DNA of 64,000 bases from Rhodospirillales bacterium (GCA_023898765.1 CP060238.1:1054001-1118000), one strand, 5' to 3'; positions 42,380-50,993 are shown, numbered from the stretch's first letter. Translations and numbers: made by a program. The notes: a model not told the origin generated them from the letters alone.

Positions 42380-43114
42380 ATGAGATATCGCCGCAGACGC
42401 CTTTCGAGCGTAAAAACACAAACTTCCAACGCCAGCCAGCTTATGGGCCTGTCTTTGTTCATTATGCTGCTTGCCTTTTTTATCGTGCTGAATGCCATTT
42501 CTTCTTTTGAAGAAAAGAAAATGAGTTCCGTGATGGACAGCGTTGAACAGGCTTTTTCAAAAGATGTCCAGCGGCAGGATAAAAAAACCTCTGTGACGCC
42601 CGATCCTGTCAGCTCGATCAATGAAGGGGAAACGGTTGAGCGTCTGGACGCCCTGTTTCAGGCGCAGATAAGTTCTTTTAACGCGAAGAAAAACGTTCAT
42701 TCCGGCACGATGTATGTGACGTTGCCGCTGGATGTTTTTTCAAAAAGCATTATGGCGATAGGTCAGGAGGACGTAACGAAAACACGCAGTATTTCGACAG
42801 GAAAGAATTTTTTTCTGCCGACATTGGTGTCCATTCTGAAATCCGATCGGCAGGGCCTTCCTTACCGGATGGATGTTGTTTTGCATACGAAGGAAAACCC
42901 TGCAAAACTGCAAAACCAGAAACCGAAATCCTTGCTAAAAACGATGAAGAGGGAAGGCAGCTTCGCGCGCCAGCTTGAAAAAACGGGCCTGTCTCAACAA
43001 TTGATGAGCATGGGCATCCGGCAGGGGGACCCGGATGTTGTCGAACTTGTTTTCCGCAGGCATGAGCCGTTTTCTCCTGCGATTTCGCAAGATAGCCCGG
43101 ACACAGCAAAATGA
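42380..43114 (+). CDS. Degenerate MotB paralogue
   Basis: 244 residues with the MotB layout: basic N-terminus, one membrane segment (about 21-42, with SLFIMLLAFFIVLNA), a plug-like linker and a C-terminal domain. Aligning its LLAFFIVL with the MLTFFVLL of the next protein puts a Ser where MotB has its proton-binding Asp (FTD). In the periplasmic domain VVLHTKEN takes the place of VVGHTDPR, so the peptidoglycan-binding Asp is lost. It overlaps the real motB by 4 nt (ATGA), so both are made together. It cannot act alone as an ion-conducting, wall-anchored stator; a structural or regulatory partner of MotB is likely. Confidence 0.75.
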   Translation: MRYRRRRLSSVKTQTSNASQLMGLSLFIMLLAFFIVLNAISSFEEKKMSSVMDSVEQAFSKDVQRQDKKTSVTPDPVSSINEGETVERLDALFQAQISSFNAKKNVHSGTMYVTLPLDVFSKSIMAIGQEDVTKTRSISTGKNFFLPTLVSILKSDRQGLPYRMDVVLHTKENPAKLQNQKPKSLLKTMKREGSFARQLEKTGLSQQLMSMGIRQGDPDVVELVFRRHEPFSPAISQDSPDTAK

Positions 43115-43917
43115 AGGAAGAAAAAAAACAAAAAAAGGAAGAGGTTCTCTCTCAGAAGTCTCAGGAGCCGACAAGACGGCGTTATGCCCGGCGGATGGGG
43201 GATCGCGGCGGCGGCGGCGCGATCTGGCTTATTTCCTTTACGGACGTTATGGCCCTGATGCTGACATTTTTTGTCCTGCTTTTTGCGATGTCCAACCCCC
43301 GGGAAGAGAATTGGGAGGGGATCAAAGATACCGTCCAGAATAATTTTAATAAATATGCCGGGCAGCTTTTAAATCGCGGGCATCAGGACGCTGTCAGCAT
43401 TGAAAAGGTAAATTTCTCGCAGGCGCTGGATTTGAATTATCTAAGGACGCTGATTGCATCCCTGATTGAGCGGGAGCCAAGCCTGAAAGTGGTCAAGTTT
43501 ATCAGCCAGTCGGGAACCTTGATCCTCTCGCTGCCGGAAGATCTTTTATTCGATCCTGGAGAGGCGAAGATAAAAGAGGATGCGGGGCGTGCCCTCTTTA
43601 CGCTGGCCAATATTCTCTCGCGCATTAAAAACCGGGTGGAAGTGGTCGGGCATACGGATCCCCGGCCGATATCGACGGAAGACTTTCCTTCCAACTGGGA
43701 ACTTTCCATGATGCGCGCCGCGCAGGTCGCCGCCGTGCTTGAGAATGTCGGCTACGGTCAAAGCGTTGTCATTCGGGGGCAGGCCGGCGGACGGTATCTG
43801 GACCTCGAAGGGTCCGTTCCCGAAAGCAAACGGCTGGAATTATCCCGCCGCGTGGATATTCTTATTATGGAAGATGATGGAAAACGTGTGAAGCTTTTCG
43901 ATATCGGGTCGCCCTGA
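43111..43917 (+). CDS. motB: MotB stator protein
   Basis: Stator subunit anchored to peptidoglycan. The 268-residue protein has a Lys/Glu/Arg-rich cytoplasmic N-terminus, one membrane segment (about 36-55, WLISFTDVMALMLTFFVLL) with the essential Asp in FTD, and an OmpA-like C-terminal domain (VEVVGHTDPRPI, then SMMRAAQVAAVL) with the peptidoglycan-binding Asp and Arg in place. It overlaps the degenerate paralogue by 4 nt and precedes the AMIN/TPR gene by 2 nt or more. MotA is 31 kb away. Confidence 0.93.
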   Translation: MKEEKKQKKEEVLSQKSQEPTRRRYARRMGDRGGGGAIWLISFTDVMALMLTFFVLLFAMSNPREENWEGIKDTVQNNFNKYAGQLLNRGHQDAVSIEKVNFSQALDLNYLRTLIASLIEREPSLKVVKFISQSGTLILSLPEDLLFDPGEAKIKEDAGRALFTLANILSRIKNRVEVVGHTDPRPISTEDFPSNWELSMMRAAQVAAVLENVGYGQSVVIRGQAGGRYLDLEGSVPESKRLELSRRVDILIMEDDGKRVKLFDIGSP

Positions 43918-43955
43918 TCTTGTTCTTGAGGCTTTGCTGTGGCAGGGTTTCAGGT

Positions 43956-46889
43956 ATGTTTAGACTCCTCTTAGGTCTTGTTTTTATCAGCGCGTTTGCG
44001 CCTGTTCCCGTGTGGGCCGGGCAGGAGGTTGCGCTGCGTTCCGGCGTGCATTCCAGTTATAACCGGCTTGTTTTCGACTGGCCCGATCCTCCCTCTTACA
44101 GCCTGTCGCAAAAGGGCGCGACGCTGCACATGTCGTTTCAGAAAGCGGCGGATCTTGATTTAAACGCTTTCAAAGCGGAGGGGTTGCCAAACATTAAAAA
44201 TCTGAAAGTCCTTTCCGGGAAAGGGGATAATCTGGAGATATCCATAGATATTCCCGAAGGAAGCCGTTTCCGGCATTTTTCGGCCGGAGGCCGGATTGTC
44301 GTCGATGTTTACAATCAAGGCGGGAAGGTTTCGGCGGCTTCGGCCAAAGAGATAAAATCCAAGGAAAAACCTGCCGTGAAAGAAGAGCCGGCCGGGGAAG
44401 GTATAAGGGAAGATGTAAAGGAAGACGTAGAGGACATGCAGGCGGCGGCGCCTGAAGACGTTGAAACCGCTGTCCTTCCGCCGCCGGATGTCGATCCGCA
44501 TGTGATTACGGTGACGGCAACCCAGGTTTTGGGGATGGCTGTTTTTGAACGGGCCGGCTGGCTCTGGCTTGTGATGGATGACCCCGGCATATCCGTGTTG
44601 CCGCAAATATCAGGTCCGCAGAAAGACCGTTTCGGGGACCCTGTTCGTTACGAATTGCCGGAAGGGGTCGCTTACCGGCTGGAGCTTCCACAGGGGCTGA
44701 ATGTCCGCGGCGAAGGGGGCGGGCTGTTGTGGCGGATTGTCGCCAGCCCGGCGGAAAAAGAAATCGAACATGCTCTGCCGGAAAAAGCGTTTGAAGGGGA
44801 TGATCCTTTGCGCGGAGGTGTCTTGCGCTGGCCTCTTTCGAATGTGCGTAAAATACTGGACGTAAAAGATCCCGTCTTCGGCGATGTGATAAAAGTCGTG
44901 ACGGTGGAAGAAGCGGGGCAGTCCGCAGGGGCTTCCAGGGCGTTTCCCGATCTTGAATCTTTGCCTTCCGCAATCGGCCTCGCCGTTCTTCCCAAAGTGG
45001 ATGATCTGGGGATGCGCATGGCGGCGGAAGGCGCAGGGGTTGAAGCTTTTCGGGCCGGCGGGCTCATCCTTTCAAGGGACAAGGACGTCAAGCCTGTGGA
45101 GATGCGTGAAGAAGCGCAGGCGGAAATTGTGGAGGAAGAAAAATCCCCGCTCTCCCGTATTTACAACTTCGACCGGTGGGAAATGGGCGGCGTGCGGGCG
45201 CTGGATTCAAACCAGCAGGTTTTAATGGCAACGCTTGGCGCGAAGAATAAAAACGGGCGGGCGCAGGATTTGATGACATTGGCCAAGCTGATGCTGGCCA
45301 ATGACCGGGGATATGAATCTCTGGGGTATTTGCGGGTGGCGGCGCAGGAATTGCCGGGCGTTTCGGAAAGCCCGGAATATCTTGCGCTCAGAGGCGGTGC
45401 GCGGGCGCTCTCCGGCAAGCATGATTCGGCGATTGAGGATTTATCGGATCCTTCCCTGCAGGATTACGGGGAACTCGGCTACTGGAAAGCCTTCACGCTG
45501 GCAGGGCTGGAAGACTGGCAGCAGGCCATTTCCGTTTTGCCGGAAGGCTTTGACGTTCTGGCCGGTTATCCGCCGCAGCTCCGGCAGCCGGTCGCCCTTG
45601 CCTTGTCGGAAGTGGCATTGCGGGCCGGGAAAACCGATCTTGCCGAAGGTCTTCTGGGGATGCTGGAAATGGATATGAAGGAGATGCTTCCTCCTTATCA
45701 GGCCGCCTGGAACTACCTGATGGGAGAGATGCAGCGCCAGCTTGGAAACACGGACAAAGCCAAAGAATACTGGGAGCCTCTTGTCAAAGGGAAGGATGAC
45801 CTCTACCGCGCGAAAGCGGGCCTGTCGCTGACCCGCCTTCAGCTTGAAAATAAAGATATCACGCCGGCACAGGCCATCGATCGGCTGGAGGGGCTGCGCT
45901 ATGCGTGGCGCGGAGACGAACTGGAAACCCTTGTGAATTTAAGGCTGGGCCATGTCTATATCGATAACGGCGATTATTTGAAGGGGCTGTCTGTTTTGCG
46001 GAACGCCGTTTCCCTGCAGCCGGGGTCAAAAATCGCGCAGCAGGTCGCAAATTATATGGGGCAGGTTTTCCGGGACCTGTTTATGAAAGAGGGCGTGTAT
46101 GATATTCCGCCGCTTGAAGCCGTGACCATTTACGACGAATTTAAAGAACTGACGCCGGCAGGAGAGGAAGGGGATAAATTTACCGAGCTTCTGGCGGAGC
46201 GACTCGTGGAGGCCGACCTTCTGGGCCGCGCGGCAAAAATTTTGGAAAATCAGGTCGCACACCGTCTGGAAGGGGAGGAAAAAGCCCGTTTGGCCGTGCG
46301 TCTGGCCGGGGTGCGTTTGCTGGACCGGAAACCGGAAGGCGCTTTGCGGGCGCTGGATGTCGCGGAAGAAACGTATAAGGACGTTTTTGGCAGCGAGGGG
46401 ATTCCGCTTGAGAGGGAACGTGAAATCAAGCTTTTGCGCGCGCGGGCTTTTTCAAAACTCAAAAAAACGGATCAGGCGCTGGCGCTTCTGGACCAGCTTC
46501 CGAACGAGCCGGTTGTCAGCCGCCTTCGGACGGATGTCGCGTGGAACGCCGGACGGTGGGATGAAGCGGCGGATGCTTTTCAGGATTTGATTTTATCGGA
46601 GGATATTTCCCTGAAACGCCCTTTGACGGACTATCAGAGGGATTTGATTTTAAACCGGGCGATTGCGCTTAATCTTTCCGGAAACCGTGTGGGGCTCACG
46701 AATTTGCGCGAACGGTTCAAGGATTCGATGAAAGAGACGGAAAAACACCAGTTTTTTGACGTCGTGACAAGGCCGCGTCAGCTTGGCCTGATCGGAAGCC
46801 GGGAGCAGGTTATGTCGCTTATTTCCGAAGTGGATTTGTTCAAGGACTTTCTGGAGAGCTACCGGAAAACCGGAAAAGCGCAGGAGTAG
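43956..46889 (+). CDS. AMIN-like and TPR-repeat secreted protein
   Basis: Large exported protein of about 977 residues. The signal peptide (LLLGLVFISAFAPVPVWA) is cleaved before GQE. An AMIN-like domain follows (about 20-125, VHSSYNRLVFDWPDPPSYSL, then IDIPEGSRFRHFSAGGRIVV), which in other proteins targets peptidoglycan. A Glu/Lys-rich linker and a long helical TPR-like array run from about 420 to the end (for example LRNAVSLQPGSKIAQQVA). I start at ATG 43956 because the in-frame TTG at 43920 would not begin a signal peptide. It is the last gene of the motB run and may help place or count stators; that is inference. Confidence 0.65.
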   Translation: MFRLLLGLVFISAFAPVPVWAGQEVALRSGVHSSYNRLVFDWPDPPSYSLSQKGATLHMSFQKAADLDLNAFKAEGLPNIKNLKVLSGKGDNLEISIDIPEGSRFRHFSAGGRIVVDVYNQGGKVSAASAKEIKSKEKPAVKEEPAGEGIREDVKEDVEDMQAAAPEDVETAVLPPPDVDPHVITVTATQVLGMAVFERAGWLWLVMDDPGISVLPQISGPQKDRFGDPVRYELPEGVAYRLELPQGLNVRGEGGGLLWRIVASPAEKEIEHALPEKAFEGDDPLRGGVLRWPLSNVRKILDVKDPVFGDVIKVVTVEEAGQSAGASRAFPDLESLPSAIGLAVLPKVDDLGMRMAAEGAGVEAFRAGGLILSRDKDVKPVEMREEAQAEIVEEEKSPLSRIYNFDRWEMGGVRALDSNQQVLMATLGAKNKNGRAQDLMTLAKLMLANDRGYESLGYLRVAAQELPGVSESPEYLALRGGARALSGKHDSAIEDLSDPSLQDYGELGYWKAFTLAGLEDWQQAISVLPEGFDVLAGYPPQLRQPVALALSEVALRAGKTDLAEGLLGMLEMDMKEMLPPYQAAWNYLMGEMQRQLGNTDKAKEYWEPLVKGKDDLYRAKAGLSLTRLQLENKDITPAQAIDRLEGLRYAWRGDELETLVNLRLGHVYIDNGDYLKGLSVLRNAVSLQPGSKIAQQVANYMGQVFRDLFMKEGVYDIPPLEAVTIYDEFKELTPAGEEGDKFTELLAERLVEADLLGRAAKILENQVAHRLEGEEKARLAVRLAGVRLLDRKPEGALRALDVAEETYKDVFGSEGIPLEREREIKLLRARAFSKLKKTDQALALLDQLPNEPVVSRLRTDVAWNAGRWDEAADAFQDLILSEDISLKRPLTDYQRDLILNRAIALNLSGNRVGLTNLRERFKDSMKETEKHQFFDVVTRPRQLGLIGSREQVMSLISEVDLFKDFLESYRKTGKAQE

Positions 46890-46895
46890 TTTTTT

Positions 46896-47669
46896 TTATC
46901 CGCTTACCCCTGCCGGCAATGTCTCAAAGCTTTGGATAAGAGAGCCGGAGATCAGGTACCACCCATCCACCAGCACGAAGAAGATAATCTTGAAGGGCAG
47001 CGAGATCATCACGGGCGGGAGCATCATCATCCCCATGGACATCAAAATAGAGGCGGTGACCATGTCGATAATCAGGAAGGGCAGGAAAAGCATAAAGCCG
47101 ATCTCGAAGGCGCGCCGGAGTTCCGAAATCATGAAAGAGGGAATTAAAATCTGCAGCGGTACGGCCATGGGCTTTTCAAAAGGCCCGTCTCCGCTGAGTT
47201 CAACGAAGAGTTCCAGATCCCGTTCGCGCACATGTTTGAGCATAAATTCCTTGAAAGGTTCGACGCCCTGTTCAAAGGCCTGCACTTCGTCTATTTCTTC
47301 GTTAATCAGGGGTTTTAGGCCGCTCTCATAGGCGCTTTGCAGCGTGGGGGCCATGATAAAAAAGGTTAAAAAGAGAGCCAGCGAGATCATCACGGTATTG
47401 GGCGGCGTTTGCTGGATGCCGATCGCGGTGCGCAGGAAAGACAGCACGACGATGATCCGCGTGAAGCTCGTCATCATCACCAGAATGCTTGGCGCCAGTG
47501 ACAGGACGGTCATCACGAGGACAAGCTGGATCACGCGGCCTGTGACGGTGCCGTTTTCTTCGCCGCCGAAATCCAGCGAGATGGTCTGGGCGAGGGCGGG
47601 GTCGGAAAGCAGAAGGACGGAAAGTCCGAAGAAAGCAAGAGAAGCTGTTTTATTTTTTATCATCATCAT
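46896..47669 (-). CDS. fliP: FliP, export gate protein
   Basis: Core membrane subunit of the FliPQR export gate. From ATG 47669 the protein is 257 residues, with a signal peptide ending ALAQ and four membrane segments including VIQLVLVMTVLSLAPSILVM and MLFLPFLIIDMVTASILMSM. The conserved TSFTRIIVVLSFLRTAIG is present. The ATG codons lie inside the Asp codon run that ends fliO, so fliP overlaps it by 20 nt and is translationally coupled; a longer frame to 47774 would overlap fliO much further and is not credible. Confidence 0.96.
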   Translation of the reverse strand: MMMIKNKTASLAFFGLSVLLLSDPALAQTISLDFGGEENGTVTGRVIQLVLVMTVLSLAPSILVMMTSFTRIIVVLSFLRTAIGIQQTPPNTVMISLALFLTFFIMAPTLQSAYESGLKPLINEEIDEVQAFEQGVEPFKEFMLKHVRERDLELFVELSGDGPFEKPMAVPLQILIPSFMISELRRAFEIGFMLFLPFLIIDMVTASILMSMGMMMLPPVMISLPFKIIFFVLVDGWYLISGSLIQSFETLPAGVSG

Positions 47670-47937
47670 CTTCTGCCGTAATATTTGTTTCGATGACAGT
47701 TTCACCCGACGGTCCCAGAATGACAAGATGCCTGTTCGGGCCGCGTTCCAGCAGGACCAGCTTTCGCCGCGCATCCAGCGGCAGCGTTTCGATAATTCTA
47801 AGCTGTTTTTTTTCTGTGGATATAAAACGTCCGGCCTGTCCCAGACCGAAGCGCCTGATAATAAAGGCCAGTCCGCCCATTAATGCCAGAACGAAAAGGA
47901 GGGAAGCGGCAAATTTTGCAAGTTCTGTGATTTCCAT
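47650..47937 (-). CDS. fliO: FliO, gate assembly protein
   Basis: Small membrane protein that helps build the FliP ring. The 95-residue protein has one membrane segment near 8-26 (AASLLFVLALMGGLAFII) and a short soluble domain with the typical ETLPLDARRKLVLLER (about 49-64). It ends in an Asp-rich run (DDDDKK) whose codons contain the fliP start. FliO is poorly conserved, so the call relies on length, topology and position before fliP. Confidence 0.85.
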   Translation of the reverse strand: MEITELAKFAASLLFVLALMGGLAFIIRRFGLGQAGRFISTEKKQLRIIETLPLDARRKLVLLERGPNRHLVILGPSGETVIETNITAEDDDDKK

Positions 47938-47950
47938 GCGTCCTTAAGTC

Positions 47951-48211
47951 CTAATCTTCGCTGTGGCGTTCATTCTCGTATGTGTGCAGGGCCTCTCCCA
48001 GTTTTTCAAGATGTCCGATCATTTCCGCCATAAGAGGCTGGATTTGCAGGGCCTCTTCCGGGGGCAGGGTGACAATGGAATCGCAAATGGAAGCCACTTC
48101 TCCGTCCAGATCGCCAAGATCGACCATCTCGCCGTTTTGGACGGTCCGGGTGGAGTCAAGGATGAAAGCATTCAGTTCGCTGAGACGTTTTTGTATGTCT
48201 TCACTATTCAT
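47951..48211 (-). CDS. Small helical flagellar-operon protein
   Basis: 86 residues between flhX and fliO. I do not recognise a named family. The predicted helices (IQKRLSELNAFILDSTRT, then EEALQIQPLMAEMIGHLEKL) are FlgN/FliT-like in character, and VDLGDLDGEVASICDSIVTLPP shows a hydrophobic pattern common to small export chaperones. A longer overlapping frame reaching 48460 runs into flhX and is rejected. It ends 13 nt before fliO and starts 1 nt past the flhX stop. A chaperone role is inference. Confidence 0.6.
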   Translation of the reverse strand: MNSEDIQKRLSELNAFILDSTRTVQNGEMVDLGDLDGEVASICDSIVTLPPEEALQIQPLMAEMIGHLEKLGEALHTYENERHSED

Positions 48212-48212
48212 T

Positions 48213-48596
48213 TTATTCTTTCTCTTTGTCTTCCATAGCATCTGTGAGGGCTGCGTCAAAGGGATTTGGTTGTCCGTTTGCGCGGTAGACAAAGGCCAGA
48301 ATTTCGGCAACGGCCGCGAAAGCTTCGGACGGGATGGGGCTGTCCAGTTCGATAACGGCCAGCATTTCCGCCAGCGCGCTGTCTTCTCGTACGCGGATAT
48401 CATTTTCCAGCGCGAGTTGCAGGATTTGCTCGGCAATTTTTCCCCGTCCGGCAGCCACAACTTTCGGGACCTGCCTTTCCCGCGTGCGGTCTTTAAGCGC
48501 GACAGCGGTCTGCCGGAGGGATTTTTTCTTTAAATTCAGCGGGATAAGCGGATCTTCGTCCTGATTTCCGTATCCGTCGTCAAATTCATTTGTCAT
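48213..48596 (-). CDS. flhX: FlhX, FlhB C-domain-like protein
   Basis: Homologue of only the cytoplasmic C-terminal domain of FlhB (the export-switch domain). From ATG 48596 it has about 127 residues, with TAVALKDRTRERQVPKVVAA, EQILQLALENDIRVRED and IPSEAFAAVAEILAFVYRAN, matching the FlhB tail. The NPTH autocleavage motif of real FlhB is missing (P-K-V-V at that place), so it cannot self-cleave. In other bacteria FlhX can replace the lost C-domain of FlhB. AGGA precedes ATG 48596 well; GTG 48602 is an alternative. Its start overlaps the flgB promoter. Confidence 0.85.
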   Translation of the reverse strand: MTNEFDDGYGNQDEDPLIPLNLKKKSLRQTAVALKDRTRERQVPKVVAAGRGKIAEQILQLALENDIRVREDSALAEMLAVIELDSPIPSEAFAAVAEILAFVYRANGQPNPFDAALTDAMEDKEKE

Positions 48597-48612
48597 TGGC
48601 ACATATCCTGCA
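48596..48612 (+). promoter_or_regulatory. Sigma-54 promoter of flgB operon
   Basis: TTGGCACATATCCTGCA has the -24 TTGGCAC and a -12 GC with GG-N10-GC spacing. It is 43 nt before the flgB ATG, and overlaps the start of the divergent flhX, so the two units could be regulated together. It would drive flgB-flgC-fliE-fliQ-fliR-flhB. Confidence 0.75.
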
Positions 48613-48654
48613 ACTTTCGAGCAAGGGATAACTTACTATATCAGGGATGAGGCG

Positions 48655-49065
48655 ATGACATTACAAAATATTCCTCTGCTGCAGGCGATGGGCGCAAAAA
48701 TGCAATATCTGTCAATGCGTCAGGACGTGCTGGCCCAGAACATCGCCAACGCAGATACGCCGAAATATCGTGCCCGGGATCTGACGAAGGTCGATTTCGG
48801 CAGCGTTTTGGAGGATGTCATCGATTCCGACAGGGTTCGGATGGAAAAAACCCATCCGGGACATATGCCGTCGCCGGATGTGACCAAAAGCAGCAAAAAC
48901 CAGAAACAAAAAATTACGTATGAAGTCGCCCCGGCGGGTAACGCGGTGATCGTTGAGGAGCAAATGGTCAAAGCGACCCAGACCACGATGGATTTTAACC
49001 TCATGACCAATTTGATGCGCAAGCAGACAGGCATGATCCGCATTGCGCTGGGGCGCGGACAGTAG
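48655..49065 (+). CDS. flgB: FlgB, proximal rod protein
   Basis: First rod subunit. The 136-residue protein has the rod N-terminus (MGAKMQYLSMRQDVLAQNIA, then ADTPKYRARDL) and the C-terminal helix (MDFNLMTNLMRKQTGMIRIA), which are typical of FlgB. It opens the plus-strand rod and export-gate operon, 22 nt before flgC. Confidence 0.95.
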   Translation: MTLQNIPLLQAMGAKMQYLSMRQDVLAQNIANADTPKYRARDLTKVDFGSVLEDVIDSDRVRMEKTHPGHMPSPDVTKSSKNQKQKITYEVAPAGNAVIVEEQMVKATQTTMDFNLMTNLMRKQTGMIRIALGRGQ

Positions 49066-49087
49066 AGAGTTAGAAAGGACGTAAAGC

Positions 49088-49501
49088 ATGTCTGATTTAT
49101 TTGACAGTCTTGCCATTTCCGCCCACGGCATGCGGGTACAGGGAGAGCGGACCCGCGTGATTTCAGAAAACATCGCCAATGCGGATACGGCGGCTAAAAC
49201 CCCGGATGAGCAGCCTTATGCGCGTAAAATCATTACGTTTAAAAATGCGCTGGACCGTGAGAGCCGCCAGCGTCTTGTCGAGGTGGATAAAATCAAGGAC
49301 GACAGCAGAAAGGATTTCCCGCTGAAATATATGCCCGATCATCCGGGCGCCAATGAAGCGGGCTATGTAAAAATGCCGAATGTGAACATGCTGATTGAAA
49401 TGAACGATATGCGCGAAGCGCAGCGCTCCTACGAAGCCAATCTGGGGATGATGGAGCAGTCGCGTTCCATGATGCTGCGGACAATCGATATGTTACGTTA
49501 A
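49088..49501 (+). CDS. flgC: FlgC, proximal rod protein
   Basis: Rod subunit of 137 residues. It shows the N-terminal SLAISAHGMRVQGERTRVIS and ENIANADTAAKTPDEQPYAR, the conserved GYVKMPNVNMLIEMNDMREA (about 98-117) and the C-terminal rod helix. It follows flgB by 22 nt and precedes fliE by 39 nt. Confidence 0.96.
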   Translation: MSDLFDSLAISAHGMRVQGERTRVISENIANADTAAKTPDEQPYARKIITFKNALDRESRQRLVEVDKIKDDSRKDFPLKYMPDHPGANEAGYVKMPNVNMLIEMNDMREAQRSYEANLGMMEQSRSMMLRTIDMLR

Positions 49502-49540
49502 CGGTAAAATATGTTAGACTGAAAAGCGGAGAGCAAGACG

Positions 49541-49852
49541 ATGGTCACTCAAATTTCAAATCCGGCTGCGGCTGCGGGGGCTTATGCCAATACGGCGAAA
49601 GCGGCGTCTTTGCCCGGCGCGGAAGCGCCGAAGGGCGAGTCCTTTGGTGACGTGCTCAAAGGGGCTGCCAGGGAATCGATTCAGACCATGCGCGCCGGGG
49701 AGGCCGCTTCCGCCCGTGCGGTCACGGGAGAGGCTTCTCTTCCTGACGTGGTGCAGGCGATTACGGCTGCGGAACTGACCTTGCAGACGGTCGTGGCTGT
49801 GCGCGACCGCATGATTTCCGCTTATCAGGAAATCCTGAGAATGCCGATCTAG
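49541..49852 (+). CDS. fliE: FliE, MS-ring to rod adaptor
   Basis: Adaptor between the MS-ring and the rod. The 103-residue protein has an Ala-rich N-terminus and the FliE body (SFGDVLKGAARESIQTMRAG, about 29-48), with the C-terminal TAAELTLQTVVAVRDRMISA helix ending in EILRMPI. An 84-nt gap to fliQ follows, without any gene. Confidence 0.94.
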   Translation: MVTQISNPAAAAGAYANTAKAASLPGAEAPKGESFGDVLKGAARESIQTMRAGEAASARAVTGEASLPDVVQAITAAELTLQTVVAVRDRMISAYQEILRMPI

Positions 49853-49936
49853 CTGATCTGATTATGACTGTAAGAGAGCAGGGATGGTTTTGGGCTGCCT
49901 CTGTACAGGACGGTTTCCTGACGCTACAATCTCTCC

Positions 49937-50203
49937 ATGGACCAGACCGAAGTCATTGAACTGGCGCGTGAGGCGATTTTGATGTCGATCAGGATCGGTG
50001 CGCCCGTGATGCTCGTGGGCATGTTTGTCGGGGTGACGATTGCGCTTGTGCAGGCGCTCACGCAGGTGCAGGAGATCACGCTTGTTTTCGTGCCAAAAAT
50101 CCTGGCAATTTTTCTGTCTATCTTTGTGTTTTTCCCGGGTTTTGTGGGCGCTATGACAGCCTTTATGGAGAGCCTTGCGGACAGGATGATCGGGCTGGGA
50201 TAG
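49937..50203 (+). CDS. fliQ: FliQ, export gate protein
   Basis: Small two-helix gate subunit of 88 residues. Two membrane segments (about 14-36, MSIRIGAPVMLVGMFVGVTI, and about 52-72, ILAIFLSIFVFFPGFVG) flank the conserved ALTQVQEITLVFVPK. It is 7 nt before fliR. Confidence 0.95.
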   Translation: MDQTEVIELAREAILMSIRIGAPVMLVGMFVGVTIALVQALTQVQEITLVFVPKILAIFLSIFVFFPGFVGAMTAFMESLADRMIGLG

Positions 50204-50210
50204 CCGGACG

Positions 50211-50984
50211 ATGGAAACGCTTCAAACATTTTTAACCACCGGTATTTTCGCTTTTTTGCTGGTTTTCGTGCGCATCGGCACGGCCTTTATGATTATGCCC
50301 GGCGTAGGGGATTCCTTCGTGCCGCAAAATATCCGGCTTTATCTGGCGCTGGGGTTGTCGCTGGTTCTGGCGCCGGTGATCCGTCCCTTTATTCCCGATC
50401 CGATGCCGGCGCTTCCGGCCTTGTTTTTGCTGATCTTTATGGAATTCGTCACGGGGCTGTTCTTCGGCACGATCGCACGGGTCCTGATGGTGGCGCTGGA
50501 TACGGCGGGGATGATTATCTCGATGTCTTCGGGGCTGGCCAATGCGCAGATATTTAACCCTTCTTTATCCGGTCAGGGCTCTATTGCCGGTGCGTTTTTG
50601 TCTGTGACGGGGGTCGTGCTTCTTTTCGCGACGAACATGCATCATCTCCTGATCTATGGGCTGGTCGAGAGTTACCACATGTTTCCCGTAGGCGGCGCGC
50701 CGGATGCGGGCAGTATGGCCGAACTGATGACGCGGGCGGTTTCCACCAGTTTCCTGATCGGGTTCCAGCTGGCCATTCCTTTTGTCGTTGTGGCGCTTTT
50801 GATTTATATCGGGATGGGGGTTCTCTCGCGCCTGATGCCGCAAATTCAGGTGTTTATTCTTGCGCTGCCGATGCAGATTCTTTTGTCGCTTCTTACCTTG
50901 TCTCTGGTTTTGTCCGCCGGGCTTCTCTACTGGCTGTCCAGGTTTGAAGAGGGCATGGTCTTTTTCTTAACGTCGGCAGGGTGA
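50211..50984 (+). CDS. fliR: FliR, export gate protein
   Basis: Gate subunit with about six membrane segments in 257 residues. It begins METLQTFLTTGIFAFLLVFV and has the conserved RIGTAFMIMPGVGDSFVPQN (about 23-42). It is 9 nt before flhB. Confidence 0.95.
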   Translation: METLQTFLTTGIFAFLLVFVRIGTAFMIMPGVGDSFVPQNIRLYLALGLSLVLAPVIRPFIPDPMPALPALFLLIFMEFVTGLFFGTIARVLMVALDTAGMIISMSSGLANAQIFNPSLSGQGSIAGAFLSVTGVVLLFATNMHHLLIYGLVESYHMFPVGGAPDAGSMAELMTRAVSTSFLIGFQLAIPFVVVALLIYIGMGVLSRLMPQIQVFILALPMQILLSLLTLSLVLSAGLLYWLSRFEEGMVFFLTSAG

Positions 50985-50993
50985 GGTGGGGAT

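Noticed and set aside
47951..48460. Longer 169-codon version of the small gene before fliO
   Set aside because: The extra N-terminal part runs out of frame through flhX; the ATG at 48211 directly follows the flhX stop.
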